Of a stretch of 64,000 bases of DNA, positions 44,955-53,575 are shown one piece after another. The notes below the pieces were generated by a model. That model did no database searches. It had not been told where the DNA came from and saw only the letters and a list, made by a program, of their open reading frames with translations. Each line of letters starts with the position of its first letter. The first letter of the stretch is position 1. A program made the translations under genes and the position numbers. The DNA comes from Acinetobacter pittii (GTDB taxonomy: Bacteria; Pseudomonadota; Gammaproteobacteria; Pseudomonadales; Moraxellaceae), in assembly GCF_034067285.1 (NCBI RefSeq), contig NZ_CP139286.1:620001-684000 (forward strand). The letters run 5' to 3'.

Positions 44955-46169
44955 ATGTCTGAACAAACAGCCCAGCGTCAATACTCTATTGGCTGGATTA
45001 TGTTGCTCGCTTTGCTCACGGCGTTAGGGCCGTTATCCATTGATATGTACTTACCTGCATTGCCACAAATGGCTCATGATTTTGGGGTAAGTACACAAAT
45101 GGTGGCAAATACACTACCAGCTTATTTTTTTGGTTTAGCCATTGGACAACTGGTTTATGGTCCTCTAAGTGATCGTATTGGTAGAAAAAAACCACTTTAC
45201 TTTGGCCTCGCACTTTATGCAGTCGCAAGCTTATTTTGTGTAATGGCTACTAGTGAATGGAGCTTGATTGCCGCTCGTATTTTGCAAGCATTAGGCGGTT
45301 GTGTGGGCGTAGTCATGGCTCGTGCGGCAATACGCGATAAACTGGATGTTCAAGGCTCGGCCCAAGCTTTCTCAAGCATGATGATTGTCATGGGACTTGC
45401 ACCAATTTTGGCCCCAATGATCGGCGCATGGATTTTAATTTGGTTTCCTTGGCAGGCTATCTTTATCGCGCTTTCAATTGTGGGTGCAATCTGTTGGTTA
45501 TGCGTACATTTCTTTTTTAAAGAAACATTGGCAAATGATAAAAGGCTTAAGCTATCGCTCTATCAAGTGGTGACCTTATATGGAGCTATTTTTAAAGATG
45601 CAAGTTTCCGCCTACCTATGTTTGCAGGGTGTTTAACAGGTGCAGCACTATTTTGTTATATCAGCTCAGCGCCTGCGGTTTTTATGGATCAGTACGGACT
45701 TAATCAGCAAGAGTTTGCTTACGTATTTGGACTAAATGCTTTTGGCATTATGTTAATGTCATCTTTAAATAAGCACCTAACAACACGTGTTGAGATCACT
45801 AAACGGTTAAAAGCAGGTTCATTTGTACAAGTGACTGGAGCCATCATTGTCTTTATTGCTGGTTTAGTTTCTGCGGCACCTTTATGGTTAGTTATGTTAG
45901 GGTTATTTTTAGCTATTTCAGGCATTGGTTTAACAGGACCAAATGCGATGGCGCTGGCAATGTCCAAACAAGGTGCTCGTGCAGGGACAGCAAGTGCAAT
46001 TATGGGAAGTATGCAATTCGCTTGTGGCCTTTTAGGTGGTGTGCTTCTTAACTTTTTGATTTGGTCTGCATCACTCAATATGGGCGTAATGATGGTGTTA
46101 TTTACACTGAGCGGTTTTATTGTCGTATTGAAAGCGACAAAACAGGTAAAAACCAAGCCATTCTCATAA
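44955..46169 (+). CDS. Bcr/CflA family multidrug efflux MFS transporter
   Basis: Major facilitator of the DHA1 Bcr/CflA family, 404 residues, about twelve helices. Family marks: LLTALGPLSIDMYLPALPQM in TM1, the loop LSDRIGRKKPLYFG (motif A), and RILQALGGCVGVVMARAAIR with motif C-like glycines. Such pumps export drugs including chloramphenicol or bicyclomycin, and in some species sulfonamides or dipeptides; the substrate here is unknown. It starts at an ATG at 44955 (MSEQTAQRQYSIG). The operator-like repeat in the promoter suggests ligand-dependent control together with yccS. Confidence 0.92.
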   Translation: MSEQTAQRQYSIGWIMLLALLTALGPLSIDMYLPALPQMAHDFGVSTQMVANTLPAYFFGLAIGQLVYGPLSDRIGRKKPLYFGLALYAVASLFCVMATSEWSLIAARILQALGGCVGVVMARAAIRDKLDVQGSAQAFSSMMIVMGLAPILAPMIGAWILIWFPWQAIFIALSIVGAICWLCVHFFFKETLANDKRLKLSLYQVVTLYGAIFKDASFRLPMFAGCLTGAALFCYISSAPAVFMDQYGLNQQEFAYVFGLNAFGIMLMSSLNKHLTTRVEITKRLKAGSFVQVTGAIIVFIAGLVSAAPLWLVMLGLFLAISGIGLTGPNAMALAMSKQGARAGTASAIMGSMQFACGLLGGVLLNFLIWSASLNMGVMMVLFTLSGFIVVLKATKQVKTKPFS

Positions 46170-46185
46170 ATTTTTAGAGAATGGC
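46157..46185. terminator. Inverted repeat across the bcr stop codon
   Basis: GCCATTCTC (46157-46165) and GAGAATGGC (46177-46185) around 11 bases that include the stop codon. There is no T-run just after it on the plus strand, and a T-rich tail (TTGGTTTTTACC) on the minus strand, so it may end the leftward nitroreductase transcript. Confidence 0.45.
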
Positions 46186-46195
46186 CACTTATATA

Positions 46196-46903
46196 TTATT
46201 CGTCTAGAAAAACTGCGAAATTTTCAACAGGCTCTCGAGGTGTAATAAAGGTATTTACAATATGCTGAGGGTCAGCATGACCTAACGCAATTGCACATAC
46301 GAGCTCTTCTTCATCTGATGCACCCAAGATATCTAAAACAACAGGATGAAAATGGTTCCAAGCTGCTTGAGGGCATGTATCTAAACCACGTGCCTTAGCA
46401 GCGACCATCACGTTCTGGATCATCATTGCGATATCCATTTTAGACCCGATTCCCATGGTTTTATTTACGGTAAAGAAAAGACCGACTGGTGCATCAAACA
46501 GTTTAAAATTACGTAACTGCTGTTCAGCCATTTTTTCTTTTTCACCCTTTTGGATTTTGAGTAAACCATAAAGTCCCCAACCATTCTCGCGGCGGCGATC
46601 AATAAAAGGGGATATCCATTTTTCAGGATAATAGGCAAAAGTTTCTTTATATTGTTCTGCAAGTTGCGGGTTTTTTGAAACTTCAATTTGTGCAGCACAG
46701 ACACGCTCAACAATTTCATCACGTTTTTTGCCTGTTACCACATAGACTTTCCACGGTTGAGTATTGGTTCCAGAAGGTGCTCGACTTGCGACTTTTAATA
46801 TATCTTTAATCACTTCTGGTTCAATGGGAGTATTTAAAAATGCGCGGACAGAATGTCGAGAAGTGATAGCCTCATCAACGAGACGAACTTGTTCCAAATT
46901 CAT
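46196..46903 (-). CDS. Nitroreductase family protein
   Basis: FMN-dependent nitroreductase of 235 residues. N-terminal SRHSVRAFL and RAPSGTNTQPWKVYVV (flavin and dimer contacts) and the middle DIAMMIQNVMVAAKARGLDT are the usual signatures. Near the end FMN-binding text such as ALGHADPQHIVNTF appears. The true substrate (nitro-aromatic, quinone or other) is unknown. The frame opens earlier at 46936, but AGGAG lies seven bases before the ATG at 46903. It converges on bcr. Confidence 0.9.
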   Translation of the reverse strand: MNLEQVRLVDEAITSRHSVRAFLNTPIEPEVIKDILKVASRAPSGTNTQPWKVYVVTGKKRDEIVERVCAAQIEVSKNPQLAEQYKETFAYYPEKWISPFIDRRRENGWGLYGLLKIQKGEKEKMAEQQLRNFKLFDAPVGLFFTVNKTMGIGSKMDIAMMIQNVMVAAKARGLDTCPQAAWNHFHPVVLDILGASDEEELVCAIALGHADPQHIVNTFITPREPVENFAVFLDE

Positions 46904-47335
46904 GAGTACTCCTAGATCTTTTCTTAAATACTTCATGCTTTTTTGAAGCCTAATCTAATGCTTTGAAAGTACTTCATTTATAAGAAAAAAGTATTAGAAA
47001 GAGATATCCTTACAGATGTGATAATTTAATTGGTTTGGACATAATGTCTGGTTAATTATAATGCGAAAATGCCACTTTAGATTTAAATTAGACAAAAAAG
47101 CATCGCCTTATTGGCTATAAAAAGTAAATGCACAACACCAACTGGATTAAAAAATATTCAATTGAAAAAAAGGTATAATATGTTTAAAAACAGAGCGGAA
47201 TGGATTTTTTTGAATAAAAAACAACCAGAAATTACATAAAATTTTAATGAAAAACATACACAAAATTTTAAATTTCTGCATAATACCGACTTTTTTACGC
47301 AGGTATGATTTCTCCATACTCAGGTTAGGAAAGAA
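46904..47335. other. AT-rich gap before the small-ORF region
   Basis: About 430 bases with no supported gene. A consensus -10 hexamer TATAAT lies at 47174-47179 without a good -35, and CATAAT at 47279-47284 is a second candidate. Either could start a rightward transcript into the small ORFs. The left end must hold the promoter of the nitroreductase gene. Confidence 0.4.
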
Positions 47336-47404
47336 ATGGCTGCATACGAAATCCCTTTACAAAAAGGATTTTGGTGTAGAAATGGAGAAATACACGAGGA
47401 ATAA
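47336..47404 (+). CDS. Candidate 22-residue leader peptide
   Basis: ATG at 47336 with AGGAAAGAA directly before it (good Shine-Dalgarno spacing), 22 codons (MAAYEIPLQKGFWCRNGEIH, then EE) and TAA. The stop overlaps the Shine-Dalgarno of the next ORF. Two hairpins fold inside it: AAATCC/GGATTT, and GTGTA/TACAC. I do not recognise the peptide. It may be a regulatory leader peptide or the start of a structured RNA; translation is not shown. Confidence 0.4.
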   Translation: MAAYEIPLQKGFWCRNGEIHEE

Positions 47405-47414
47405 GGAGCTTTAA

Positions 47415-47618
47415 ATGAGTCTACCACTCATCAACAAGCAGTTCATGAAACAAGGATTGGCGATTACCATTGCAACCATGAAAATGAACATGACTCACGC
47501 AACTACTGGGCTACAAGAAAAACAACAGCTTAGTACAGATCTAAACGCACTCTTCTTCAATCAAAGGGAAAGGGGCGCAGATAGTCACATTATGGCGATG
47601 GCTTGTTACAGTCTTTGA
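47415..47618 (+). CDS. Small ORF of unknown function with a strong ribosome site
   Basis: 67 residues from an ATG at 47415 that has AAGGAG seven bases upstream, a near-ideal ribosome site. No family is recognised. The N-terminus is mildly hydrophobic (MSLPLINKQFMKQGLAITIA) and the rest is polar. It begins 11 bases after the stop of the 22-residue ORF. It could be a real small protein or part of a regulatory leader. Confidence 0.45.
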   Translation: MSLPLINKQFMKQGLAITIATMKMNMTHATTGLQEKQQLSTDLNALFFNQRERGADSHIMAMACYSL

Positions 47619-47781
47619 AATTTATATCCAGTTTAGACATTCGCTCTCAAGTATATGTAAATATGCTTATTGGCTTAAATCCAGATTTTGTATAACTCGA
47701 TTAATTGATGGGAATCATTAGGCGAGATTATTTAGCGGTGGTCATTTGTTAGTTTCCAAGTTTGTAGCTGAGTCGATCCAT

Positions 47782-47814
47782 ACTACTTTCCCGAAAAGGG
47801 AAATGTTCAGTAGT
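47782..47814 (+). promoter_or_regulatory. Hairpin that holds the start codon of a small ORF
   Basis: ACTACTTTCCC (47782-47792) pairs with GGGAA (47798-47802) and AGTAGT (47809-47814); the loop is GAAAA. The ATG at 47803-47805 lies in the bulge and an AGGG ribosome-site candidate lies in the stem, so this fold could hide translation. Confidence 0.4.
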
Positions 47815-47943
47815 GCGATGATATTATTTTTTTTGAAGGTCGCTTTCTCTCATGCAACTTTCAAAGGCTTAGTGTTGGGCATGATGTTGCTTAAACTTGT
47901 GACGATAATTGCTATTCAATTGACATTAAAAGTTTTTTCTTAA
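47803..47943 (+). CDS. Candidate 46-residue small membrane protein
   Basis: ORF from an ATG at 47803, 46 residues: MFSSAMILFFLKVAFS at the start and LVLGMMLLKLVTIIAI in the C-terminal half, enough for one or two membrane spans. A longer reading from a TTG at 47746 has no ribosome site. It stops 12 bases before a terminator, as a real gene would. No family recognised. Confidence 0.4.
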   Translation: MFSSAMILFFLKVAFSHATFKGLVLGMMLLKLVTIIAIQLTLKVFS

Positions 47944-47956
47944 ATGTACTGAAGGA

Positions 47957-47987
47957 GTCCCAATTTTTAGGGGCTTTTTTGTTTATT
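47957..47987 (+). terminator. Terminator after the small-ORF region
   Basis: AGTCCC / GGGGCT stem (one T-G pair) with an eight-base loop and six T. It separates the small-ORF transcript from the AGCS symporter gene. Confidence 0.78.
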
Positions 47988-48042
47988 GCAGTATTTTGGC
48001 TTGTGCTAATAGCACATTAGCAAGAACGTAAGCGGACCGAGT

Positions 48043-49518
48043 ATGAATGAACAACTCAATGCCACACTGATGTCGTGGGTACAATTTTTTAATGATCCTT
48101 TATGGGATTTTCTGGTTATTTTCTTGCTGGCTGTCGGTATTTTTTATACGGTCTTAACAGGGGCAGTGCAAATTCGCATGTTCTTGCAAAGTATTCGTGT
48201 TATGAAAAGCAGTCGTACAGAAGGCGCAGATGAGCATGGACTTACGCCTTTCCAGGCGTTTGTAACTGGCCTTGCGAGCCGTGTTGGGGTAGGTAACATT
48301 GCCGGTGTGGCAATCGCGATTGCAATTGGTGGTCCTGGTGCGGTGTTCTGGATGTGGGTAACTGCTGTACTCGGTATGAGTTCTGCTTTTATTGAGTCTA
48401 CACTTGCTCAGCTCTTTAAAGTTAGAGATAGCAAGACTAAGCAATTTCGCGGTGGACCAGCTTACTATATTACTCAAGGTTTACGCAGTAAAACCTTTGG
48501 TGTGGTTTTCGCACTAGCACTCATCTTTACTTATGGTTTCGTATTCAACTCGGTACAAATTAATGCGATTGCTAATGCTTCTTCACATGCTTGGGGTTGG
48601 GACAAAGCCAATCTTATTGCACATTTAGGTAGCGTTGACTTTGAAATCTCTTGGGTTGGTCTTGCTCTTGTAGTTATGGTTGCATTGGCAATTTTTGGTG
48701 GTATTAAACGTATCGCTAAATTTGCAGAGATGTTTGTACCTTTAAAAGCAGGTCTTTACCTAGCCGTTGCTCTCTATATCGCATTAAGCAACTATGCAAT
48801 TTTGCCTGATATTTTAAAGCTGATTGTTACTGAAGCTTTCCATTTCAATGCTGCAGCCGGTGGTTTCTTTGGTGCTGCTGTGTCAATGGCAATGATGCAA
48901 GGGATTAAGCGTGGCTTATTCTCTAACGAAGCAGGTATGGGTTCAGCACCAAACGCAGCAGCTGCGTCTGATGTAAAGCATCCTGTAAACCAAGGTTTGG
49001 TTCAAATGCTTGGTGTATTCGTAGATACGTTCATTGTGTGTACAAGTACCGCAATCATCATTTTAGTTTCTGGCGTTTATCAAGATGCAGGTTTTGTTGG
49101 TGTTGAATTAACTCAACGTGCATTAGAAACTCAAGTTGGACACTGGGGTTCAGACTTCCTTGCTGTTCTATTATTCTTGTTCTGTTATTCAGCTGTACTA
49201 GGTAACTATGCCTATGCTGAAAGTAACGTACAGTTTATTAATAACAACCCGAAAGTCATGTTCATCTTCCGTATTTTCGTATTGGTGATGGTGTACTTCG
49301 GTGCAATCGGTAGTGTTCCACTTGTTTGGTCAATGGCTGATTTGTTTATGGGTATCATGGCAACCATTAACTTGATTGCAATTTTACTATTAACGCCAAT
49401 GGCACGTACTTTGTTAAAAGATTACCGCGAGCAATTGAAACGAGGCATTAAAGAGCCAGAGTTTAAAATTGATAAATATCCAGAATTGAAGAAAAAAGTC
49501 GATTCAGATATCTGGTAA
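48043..49518 (+). CDS. AGCS family sodium:alanine/glycine symporter
   Basis: Inner-membrane symporter of the alanine/glycine:cation family, 491 residues, about eleven helices. Family marks: the TALTGxVGVGNIAGVA-like stretch VTGLASRVGVGNIAGVAIAI at about residues 70-89, FRGGPAYYITQGL, and RGLFSNEAGMGSAPNAAAAS. D-alanine or L-alanine with sodium is the expected substrate; glycine is also possible. The start at 48043 lacks a strong ribosome site. A terminator follows. Confidence 0.93.
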   Translation: MNEQLNATLMSWVQFFNDPLWDFLVIFLLAVGIFYTVLTGAVQIRMFLQSIRVMKSSRTEGADEHGLTPFQAFVTGLASRVGVGNIAGVAIAIAIGGPGAVFWMWVTAVLGMSSAFIESTLAQLFKVRDSKTKQFRGGPAYYITQGLRSKTFGVVFALALIFTYGFVFNSVQINAIANASSHAWGWDKANLIAHLGSVDFEISWVGLALVVMVALAIFGGIKRIAKFAEMFVPLKAGLYLAVALYIALSNYAILPDILKLIVTEAFHFNAAAGGFFGAAVSMAMMQGIKRGLFSNEAGMGSAPNAAAASDVKHPVNQGLVQMLGVFVDTFIVCTSTAIIILVSGVYQDAGFVGVELTQRALETQVGHWGSDFLAVLLFLFCYSAVLGNYAYAESNVQFINNNPKVMFIFRIFVLVMVYFGAIGSVPLVWSMADLFMGIMATINLIAILLLTPMARTLLKDYREQLKRGIKEPEFKIDKYPELKKKVDSDIW

Positions 49519-49527
49519 GTTTCAAAA

Positions 49528-49556
49528 GGCCTCTTATACATAAGAGGCTTTTTTTA
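49528..49556 (+). terminator. Terminator of the AGCS symporter gene
   Basis: GCCTCTTA (49529-49536) / TAAGAGGC (49541-49548) with a four-base loop, then seven T. Confidence 0.92.
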
Positions 49557-49688
49557 TATAGAGGGTAAATAAAATACTTGAGTCTAAATTTTAAACATGA
49601 CAAATTAAATAAATTCACTACAGCTTTTCACGAAAGTAGTCACTAAAATTGCAATCCGAACTTAAACCTCATAGTGCGAAGATGGGCC

Positions 49689-50663
49689 ATGAAACAGCTT
49701 AAATTGTGGGTTCTCGGACTCTCTTTGGTGTTGGCGGGATGCCAGACCACCACACACTTGTCTGCTGCTTTAAAACCACAAACGACAGAAGCTTATGCTC
49801 GTTCTGTCGATCAGCCATTTGCACGAATTAAAAAAATGCAAAAACGCCCTGTTGTCGCGCTTGTATTGGGGAGCGGTGGAGCACGTGGTTACGCTCATAT
49901 CGGAGTTATTGAAGTTTTAGAACAACACGGTATTCGACCAGATTTTATTGTAGGTACCAGTGCGGGAAGTATCGTTGGAGCAATTTATGCAAGTGGTAAA
50001 ACACCTGCTGAACTGCGTGATACTGCTTTAAAAATGAAAGCTGGTGATGTCCGTGACATTAGTATTGGTCTAAAAGGTTTTTTTGATGGTAAAAAAGTAG
50101 AGAACTACGTTAACGAGCAGGTAAACAATATGCCACTCGAAAAAATGAAAATCCCTATGTATGTGGTTGCAACCGAATTAAAGCATGGTACCAAAACCGT
50201 ATTTAACTATGGCAATACTGGGCAAGCCGTAAGAGCCTCTGCTTCTATTCCGAGTATGTTTGTGCCGACTAAAATTGGTAAATCTGAATATGTCGATGGT
50301 GGGTTGGTGAGTCCTGTGCCGGTTGAAGTCGCACGAGATTTAGGTGCGGATGTTATTATTGCCGTTGATATTCTAGCTCAACCCATTTACACAGAAACAT
50401 CGAATGTCTGGGGGCTATTTAACCAGAATATTAATATTATGCAAGGACGTCTGGCGGCGGAAGAGTTGCAATATGCGGACGTAGTTATTCAGCCAGATTT
50501 AAGAGAAAAAGCGCATATTTTTGATGTCAAAGGCCGTGAAGCCACGATGAAATCTGGTATAGACGCAGCCAATGCCAAGCTTTCCGATATTCAGTTTGCT
50601 ATTGATGAAAAAATAGCTGAACAAAATATGTCTACGGAAGGACTGAGTGCCCAAACCCAATAA
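49689..50663 (+). CDS. Patatin-like phospholipase lipoprotein (RssA-like)
   Basis: Patatin-fold serine hydrolase of 324 residues. Lipoprotein signal with lipobox LVLAGC at about residue 17-18, so it should sit in the envelope. The catalytic parts are the oxyanion loop GSGGARGYAHIG, the nucleophile GTSAGS (Ser), and the DGGLVSPVP Asp motif. The frame is open to a GTG at 49674, but the ATG at 49689 (MKQLKLWVLGL) gives a compact signal. Substrate lipids are unknown. A weak terminator follows. Confidence 0.87.
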   Translation: MKQLKLWVLGLSLVLAGCQTTTHLSAALKPQTTEAYARSVDQPFARIKKMQKRPVVALVLGSGGARGYAHIGVIEVLEQHGIRPDFIVGTSAGSIVGAIYASGKTPAELRDTALKMKAGDVRDISIGLKGFFDGKKVENYVNEQVNNMPLEKMKIPMYVVATELKHGTKTVFNYGNTGQAVRASASIPSMFVPTKIGKSEYVDGGLVSPVPVEVARDLGADVIIAVDILAQPIYTETSNVWGLFNQNINIMQGRLAAEELQYADVVIQPDLREKAHIFDVKGREATMKSGIDAANAKLSDIQFAIDEKIAEQNMSTEGLSAQTQ

Positions 50664-50691
50664 ATAAACGTTAATATTCTGAAAATTAAAT

Positions 50692-50715
50692 AAAAGCCTA
50701 AAAAGGGCTTTTTTT
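50692..50715 (+). terminator. Terminator of the patatin gene
   Basis: AAAGCC / GGGCTT stem with an A-rich loop and seven T. The stem is short. Confidence 0.7.
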
Positions 50716-50865
50716 ATGGAAGTTTAAAACTTCAATTTTTGGAATAAAATTTTTTGTATATTAGAGACATGTTGGATATGCTGAAAATTCTAATGGCCGA
50801 TATCAAATATTGTTGCCATTTTTAAAAAATAATTGATTTGTAGTGTATTGAGGCTGACTGGATAA

Positions 50866-52101
50866 ATGATACAGCAACAGGTTAAAAATGGGTTTCCAAC
50901 ATTAGATGATGTTCATGCTGCCGCAGAGCGTTTGGAAGGTTTAGTTGTAAAAACTCCCTTTGTTTTCTCAGAAACCATTTCTAAAACCTTAGGGGCTGAG
51001 ATGTGGCTGAAATTTGAAAACTTACAATTTACAGCCTCGTTTAAAGAGCGGGGTGCTCTCAACAAACTATTATGTTTATCTGAGCAAGAAAAGCAGCATG
51101 GTGTCATTGCTGCTTCCGCAGGTAACCATGCACAAGGTGTTGCATATCATGCTCAGCGTACAGGGGTGACGGCAACTATTGTAATGCCGAAATCTACGCC
51201 TAATGTAAAAGTACAGCGAGTGCGTGAATATGGGGCACGAGTTATTTTGCATGGCCAAGATTTTTCAGAGGCAGCGGCTGAAATGCATCGTGTTGCACAA
51301 GAAGAATCTTTAACAATTATCCACCCATTTGATGATGCTGAAATTATTGCTGGTCAAGGAACCATTGCGCTTGAAATGCTTGCCGCTGTACCTGATCTGG
51401 ACATTTTAGTTGTGCCAATTGGTGGCGGTGGCTTAATTTCTGGTATTGCAATTGCTGCTAAAGCGATCAACCCGAAAATTAAAATTATTGGGGTGCAATC
51501 AGTCGTATACCCAAGTATGGCAAAATTACTGTGCAATTATCAGCATGCAGTTTCAATGGGTTCGACCGTTGCTGAAGGTATTGCGGTAAAAACGCCGGGT
51601 GAGCTTACGACTCAAGTTGCTAAAGAATATGTTGATGACATTGTCGTTGTCACTGAAGATATGATTGAAGAAGCGATTGCGCTATTACTCAATATTGAAA
51701 AAACCGTGTGTGAAGGGGCAGGCGCGACAGGTATTGCTGCCATTATGTCTCGCCCCGATCTGTTTTTAGGTCATAAATTGGGCGTGGTGTTGTCTGGTGG
51801 CAATATTGATACACGCGTTATGGTCTCTGTATTACAACGTCATTTAACTCGTACAGGGCGTATGGTTCGCATACGTGTTGAATTACCAGATAATCCGGGT
51901 GCATTAGCGCGTCTAACGGCCATTATTGCTGAGCAGGGCGGTAATATTTATGAACTGCGTCATGAACGTTTTGCGGCAACAAGTCGCGCCAAAGAAAGCG
52001 CTGTGAGCGTCGATGTCGAATTAAAAAGTGCCTCTGACCTAGATTTGCTCATTCAAGCAATGCAATTGGAAGGCTATATTGTTCGTAAAGAAGAGATTTA
52101 A
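50866..52101 (+). CDS. ilvA: Threonine ammonia-lyase with C-terminal ACT domain
   Basis: PLP enzyme of 411 residues that converts threonine to 2-oxobutanoate. The PLP lysine is Lys60 in ASFKERGALN. The glycine loop is PIGGGGLISG at about 185-194, and SAGNHAQG contacts substrate. A single ACT domain (about 330-405) ends the protein, giving the short, TdcB-like form with regulatory ACT. That form may serve either biosynthesis or threonine catabolism. Start ATG at 50866. No neighbour belongs to isoleucine synthesis. Confidence 0.92.
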   Translation: MIQQQVKNGFPTLDDVHAAAERLEGLVVKTPFVFSETISKTLGAEMWLKFENLQFTASFKERGALNKLLCLSEQEKQHGVIAASAGNHAQGVAYHAQRTGVTATIVMPKSTPNVKVQRVREYGARVILHGQDFSEAAAEMHRVAQEESLTIIHPFDDAEIIAGQGTIALEMLAAVPDLDILVVPIGGGGLISGIAIAAKAINPKIKIIGVQSVVYPSMAKLLCNYQHAVSMGSTVAEGIAVKTPGELTTQVAKEYVDDIVVVTEDMIEEAIALLLNIEKTVCEGAGATGIAAIMSRPDLFLGHKLGVVLSGGNIDTRVMVSVLQRHLTRTGRMVRIRVELPDNPGALARLTAIIAEQGGNIYELRHERFAATSRAKESAVSVDVELKSASDLDLLIQAMQLEGYIVRKEEI

Positions 52102-52159
52102 TCTCTGATATCACTATGTTATAAAAGCTGTATATGGCTCTATCGAGAGTCATGTACAA

Positions 52160-52184
52160 GGTAATTTAAATGGATTAAATTGCC
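52160..52184. repeat. Inverted repeat upstream of sbmA
   Basis: GGTAATTTAA (52160-52169) and TTAAATTGCC (52175-52184) face each other with five bases between (nine of ten pairs plus one T-G). No T-run follows on either strand, so an operator is more likely than a terminator. Confidence 0.35.
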
Positions 52185-52339
52185 AAAAAAGGGATTAATT
52201 TACAAAAAAACGATCAAATCCTTCAATGAAACAGGAAAAACTGACAATTCTCTAAACTTTACCCTTCACAATTTTAAGGTTTAGGTTTTAGTATTCCTTT
52301 CATTGTAAATTTGAAGAAATATAGGGATATCCACGCTCA

Positions 52340-53536
52340 ATGTTCAAATCATTTTTTCCATCACCACGGTATTTTTTCATATCTGCGGTTGTTTGGATCG
52401 CCCTCAATATGGTGCTCTGGTATACAGGTGGAGATCACTGGGGGGAGTATTTAGGCTTTCCTCATGGTTATGCAGATGCTGAGTTGCCTATTGGAGTAAG
52501 CCGTTTTTGGTCGCCTGCTTTTCTATGGTTCTATCTTTGGTTTTTAATCTCTACGGCGCTTTTTGCTGGTTTTTGGAAAATTGTTTCTAATAATCCATGG
52601 CAACGTTGGTCAGTGTGGGGTTCGGCATTTATTTTGTTTAACATTTGGTTTGCTGTTCAGGCTAGCGTTGCGATTAATGCATGGTATGTACCATTTTGGG
52701 ATTTAATCCAGAAAATGCTTTCGAGTGGAGGAGGAGACCTCTCGGCACTATATAGTGAAACAATGGTCTTTCTGTATATTGCTATGGTCGCCGTGACTCT
52801 TGCTGTGATTAATGCCTTTTTCACAAGCCATTATGTATTCCGCTGGCGTACAGCGATGAATGAATATTATACAGAGCATTGGGAAAAACTACGTCATGTT
52901 GAAGGTGCTTCGCAGCGTGTGCAAGAAGACACCATGCGCTTTGCAACAATTTTGGAAGATTTGGGAGTAGAGTTAGTAAAAGCGGTTATCACATTGATTG
53001 CGTTTTTACCTATTCTATTTCAACTCTCTAAACATGTTCCCGTTTTACCGATTGTGGGTGAGTTAAATCACTCTTTAGTATGGGCCGCAATAGTGTGGTC
53101 AGTTTTCGGTACTGTTCTATTGATGGTAGTAGGGATTAAGTTGCCAGGCTTGCAATTTAACAATCAGAAAGTAGAAGCGGCTTATCGTAAAGAATTAGTT
53201 TACGGTGAAGACCATGCTGATCGTGCAAAACCTGCTACCTTGCGTGAGTTATTTAGTAATGTACGTAAAAATTATTTCAGACTTTACTTCCATTATGCCT
53301 ATTTTAATATGACAGCGATTTGGTATGGCCAACTTGATGTTTTATATAACTTGGTTGTCCTTTTCCCATCAATTGCTGCTGGTAAGCTCACATTAGGTTT
53401 AATTCAACAAATTGCAAATGTATTTGGTCGTGTACGTGAATCTTTTCAATATTTAATTAGTTCATGGAAAACAATTATTGAACTGCTTTCAATTTATAAG
53501 CGTTTAAAAGCCTTTGAGTCGATACTACACAAATAA
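52340..53536 (+). CDS. sbmA: SbmA/BacA-type peptide uptake transporter
   Basis: Inner-membrane protein of 398 residues in the SbmA/BacA family, about seven or eight helices. It would carry antimicrobial peptides and peptide-like compounds such as microcins inward by proton force. The N-terminus [19 protein letters not shown] and the later [20 protein letters not shown] match the family. The long conserved stretch around [20 protein letters not shown] is also typical. A terminator follows, and the unknown gene at 53576 converges on it. Confidence 0.92.
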   Translation: MFKSFFPSPRYFFISAVVWIALNMVLWYTGGDHWGEYLGFPHGYADAELPIGVSRFWSPAFLWFYLWFLISTALFAGFWKIVSNNPWQRWSVWGSAFILFNIWFAVQASVAINAWYVPFWDLIQKMLSSGGGDLSALYSETMVFLYIAMVAVTLAVINAFFTSHYVFRWRTAMNEYYTEHWEKLRHVEGASQRVQEDTMRFATILEDLGVELVKAVITLIAFLPILFQLSKHVPVLPIVGELNHSLVWAAIVWSVFGTVLLMVVGIKLPGLQFNNQKVEAAYRKELVYGEDHADRAKPATLRELFSNVRKNYFRLYFHYAYFNMTAIWYGQLDVLYNLVVLFPSIAAGKLTLGLIQQIANVFGRVRESFQYLISSWKTIIELLSIYKRLKAFESILHK

Positions 53537-53540
53537 AAGA

Positions 53541-53563
53541 AAACCCGCGAAAGCGGGTTTTTT
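53541..53563. terminator. Bidirectional terminator after sbmA
   Basis: AAACCCGC / GCGGGTTT with a GAAA tetraloop and flanking T and A runs. Confidence 0.93.
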
Positions 53564-53575
53564 ATAAGCATTGGT

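Noticed and set aside
45719-46156. Leftward ORF of 145 codons inside bcr
   Set aside because: Antisense shadow in a conserved transporter gene; no ribosome site.
47746-47943. 65-codon ORF from a TTG start
   Set aside because: The TTG has no ribosome site; the internal ATG at 47803 is a better start, so only the shorter reading is kept as a candidate.
47270-48042. Glycine or similar metabolite riboswitch before the AGCS symporter
   Set aside because: The conserved glycine-aptamer motifs are absent, and a terminator at 47957-47987 separates the structured stretch from the symporter start.
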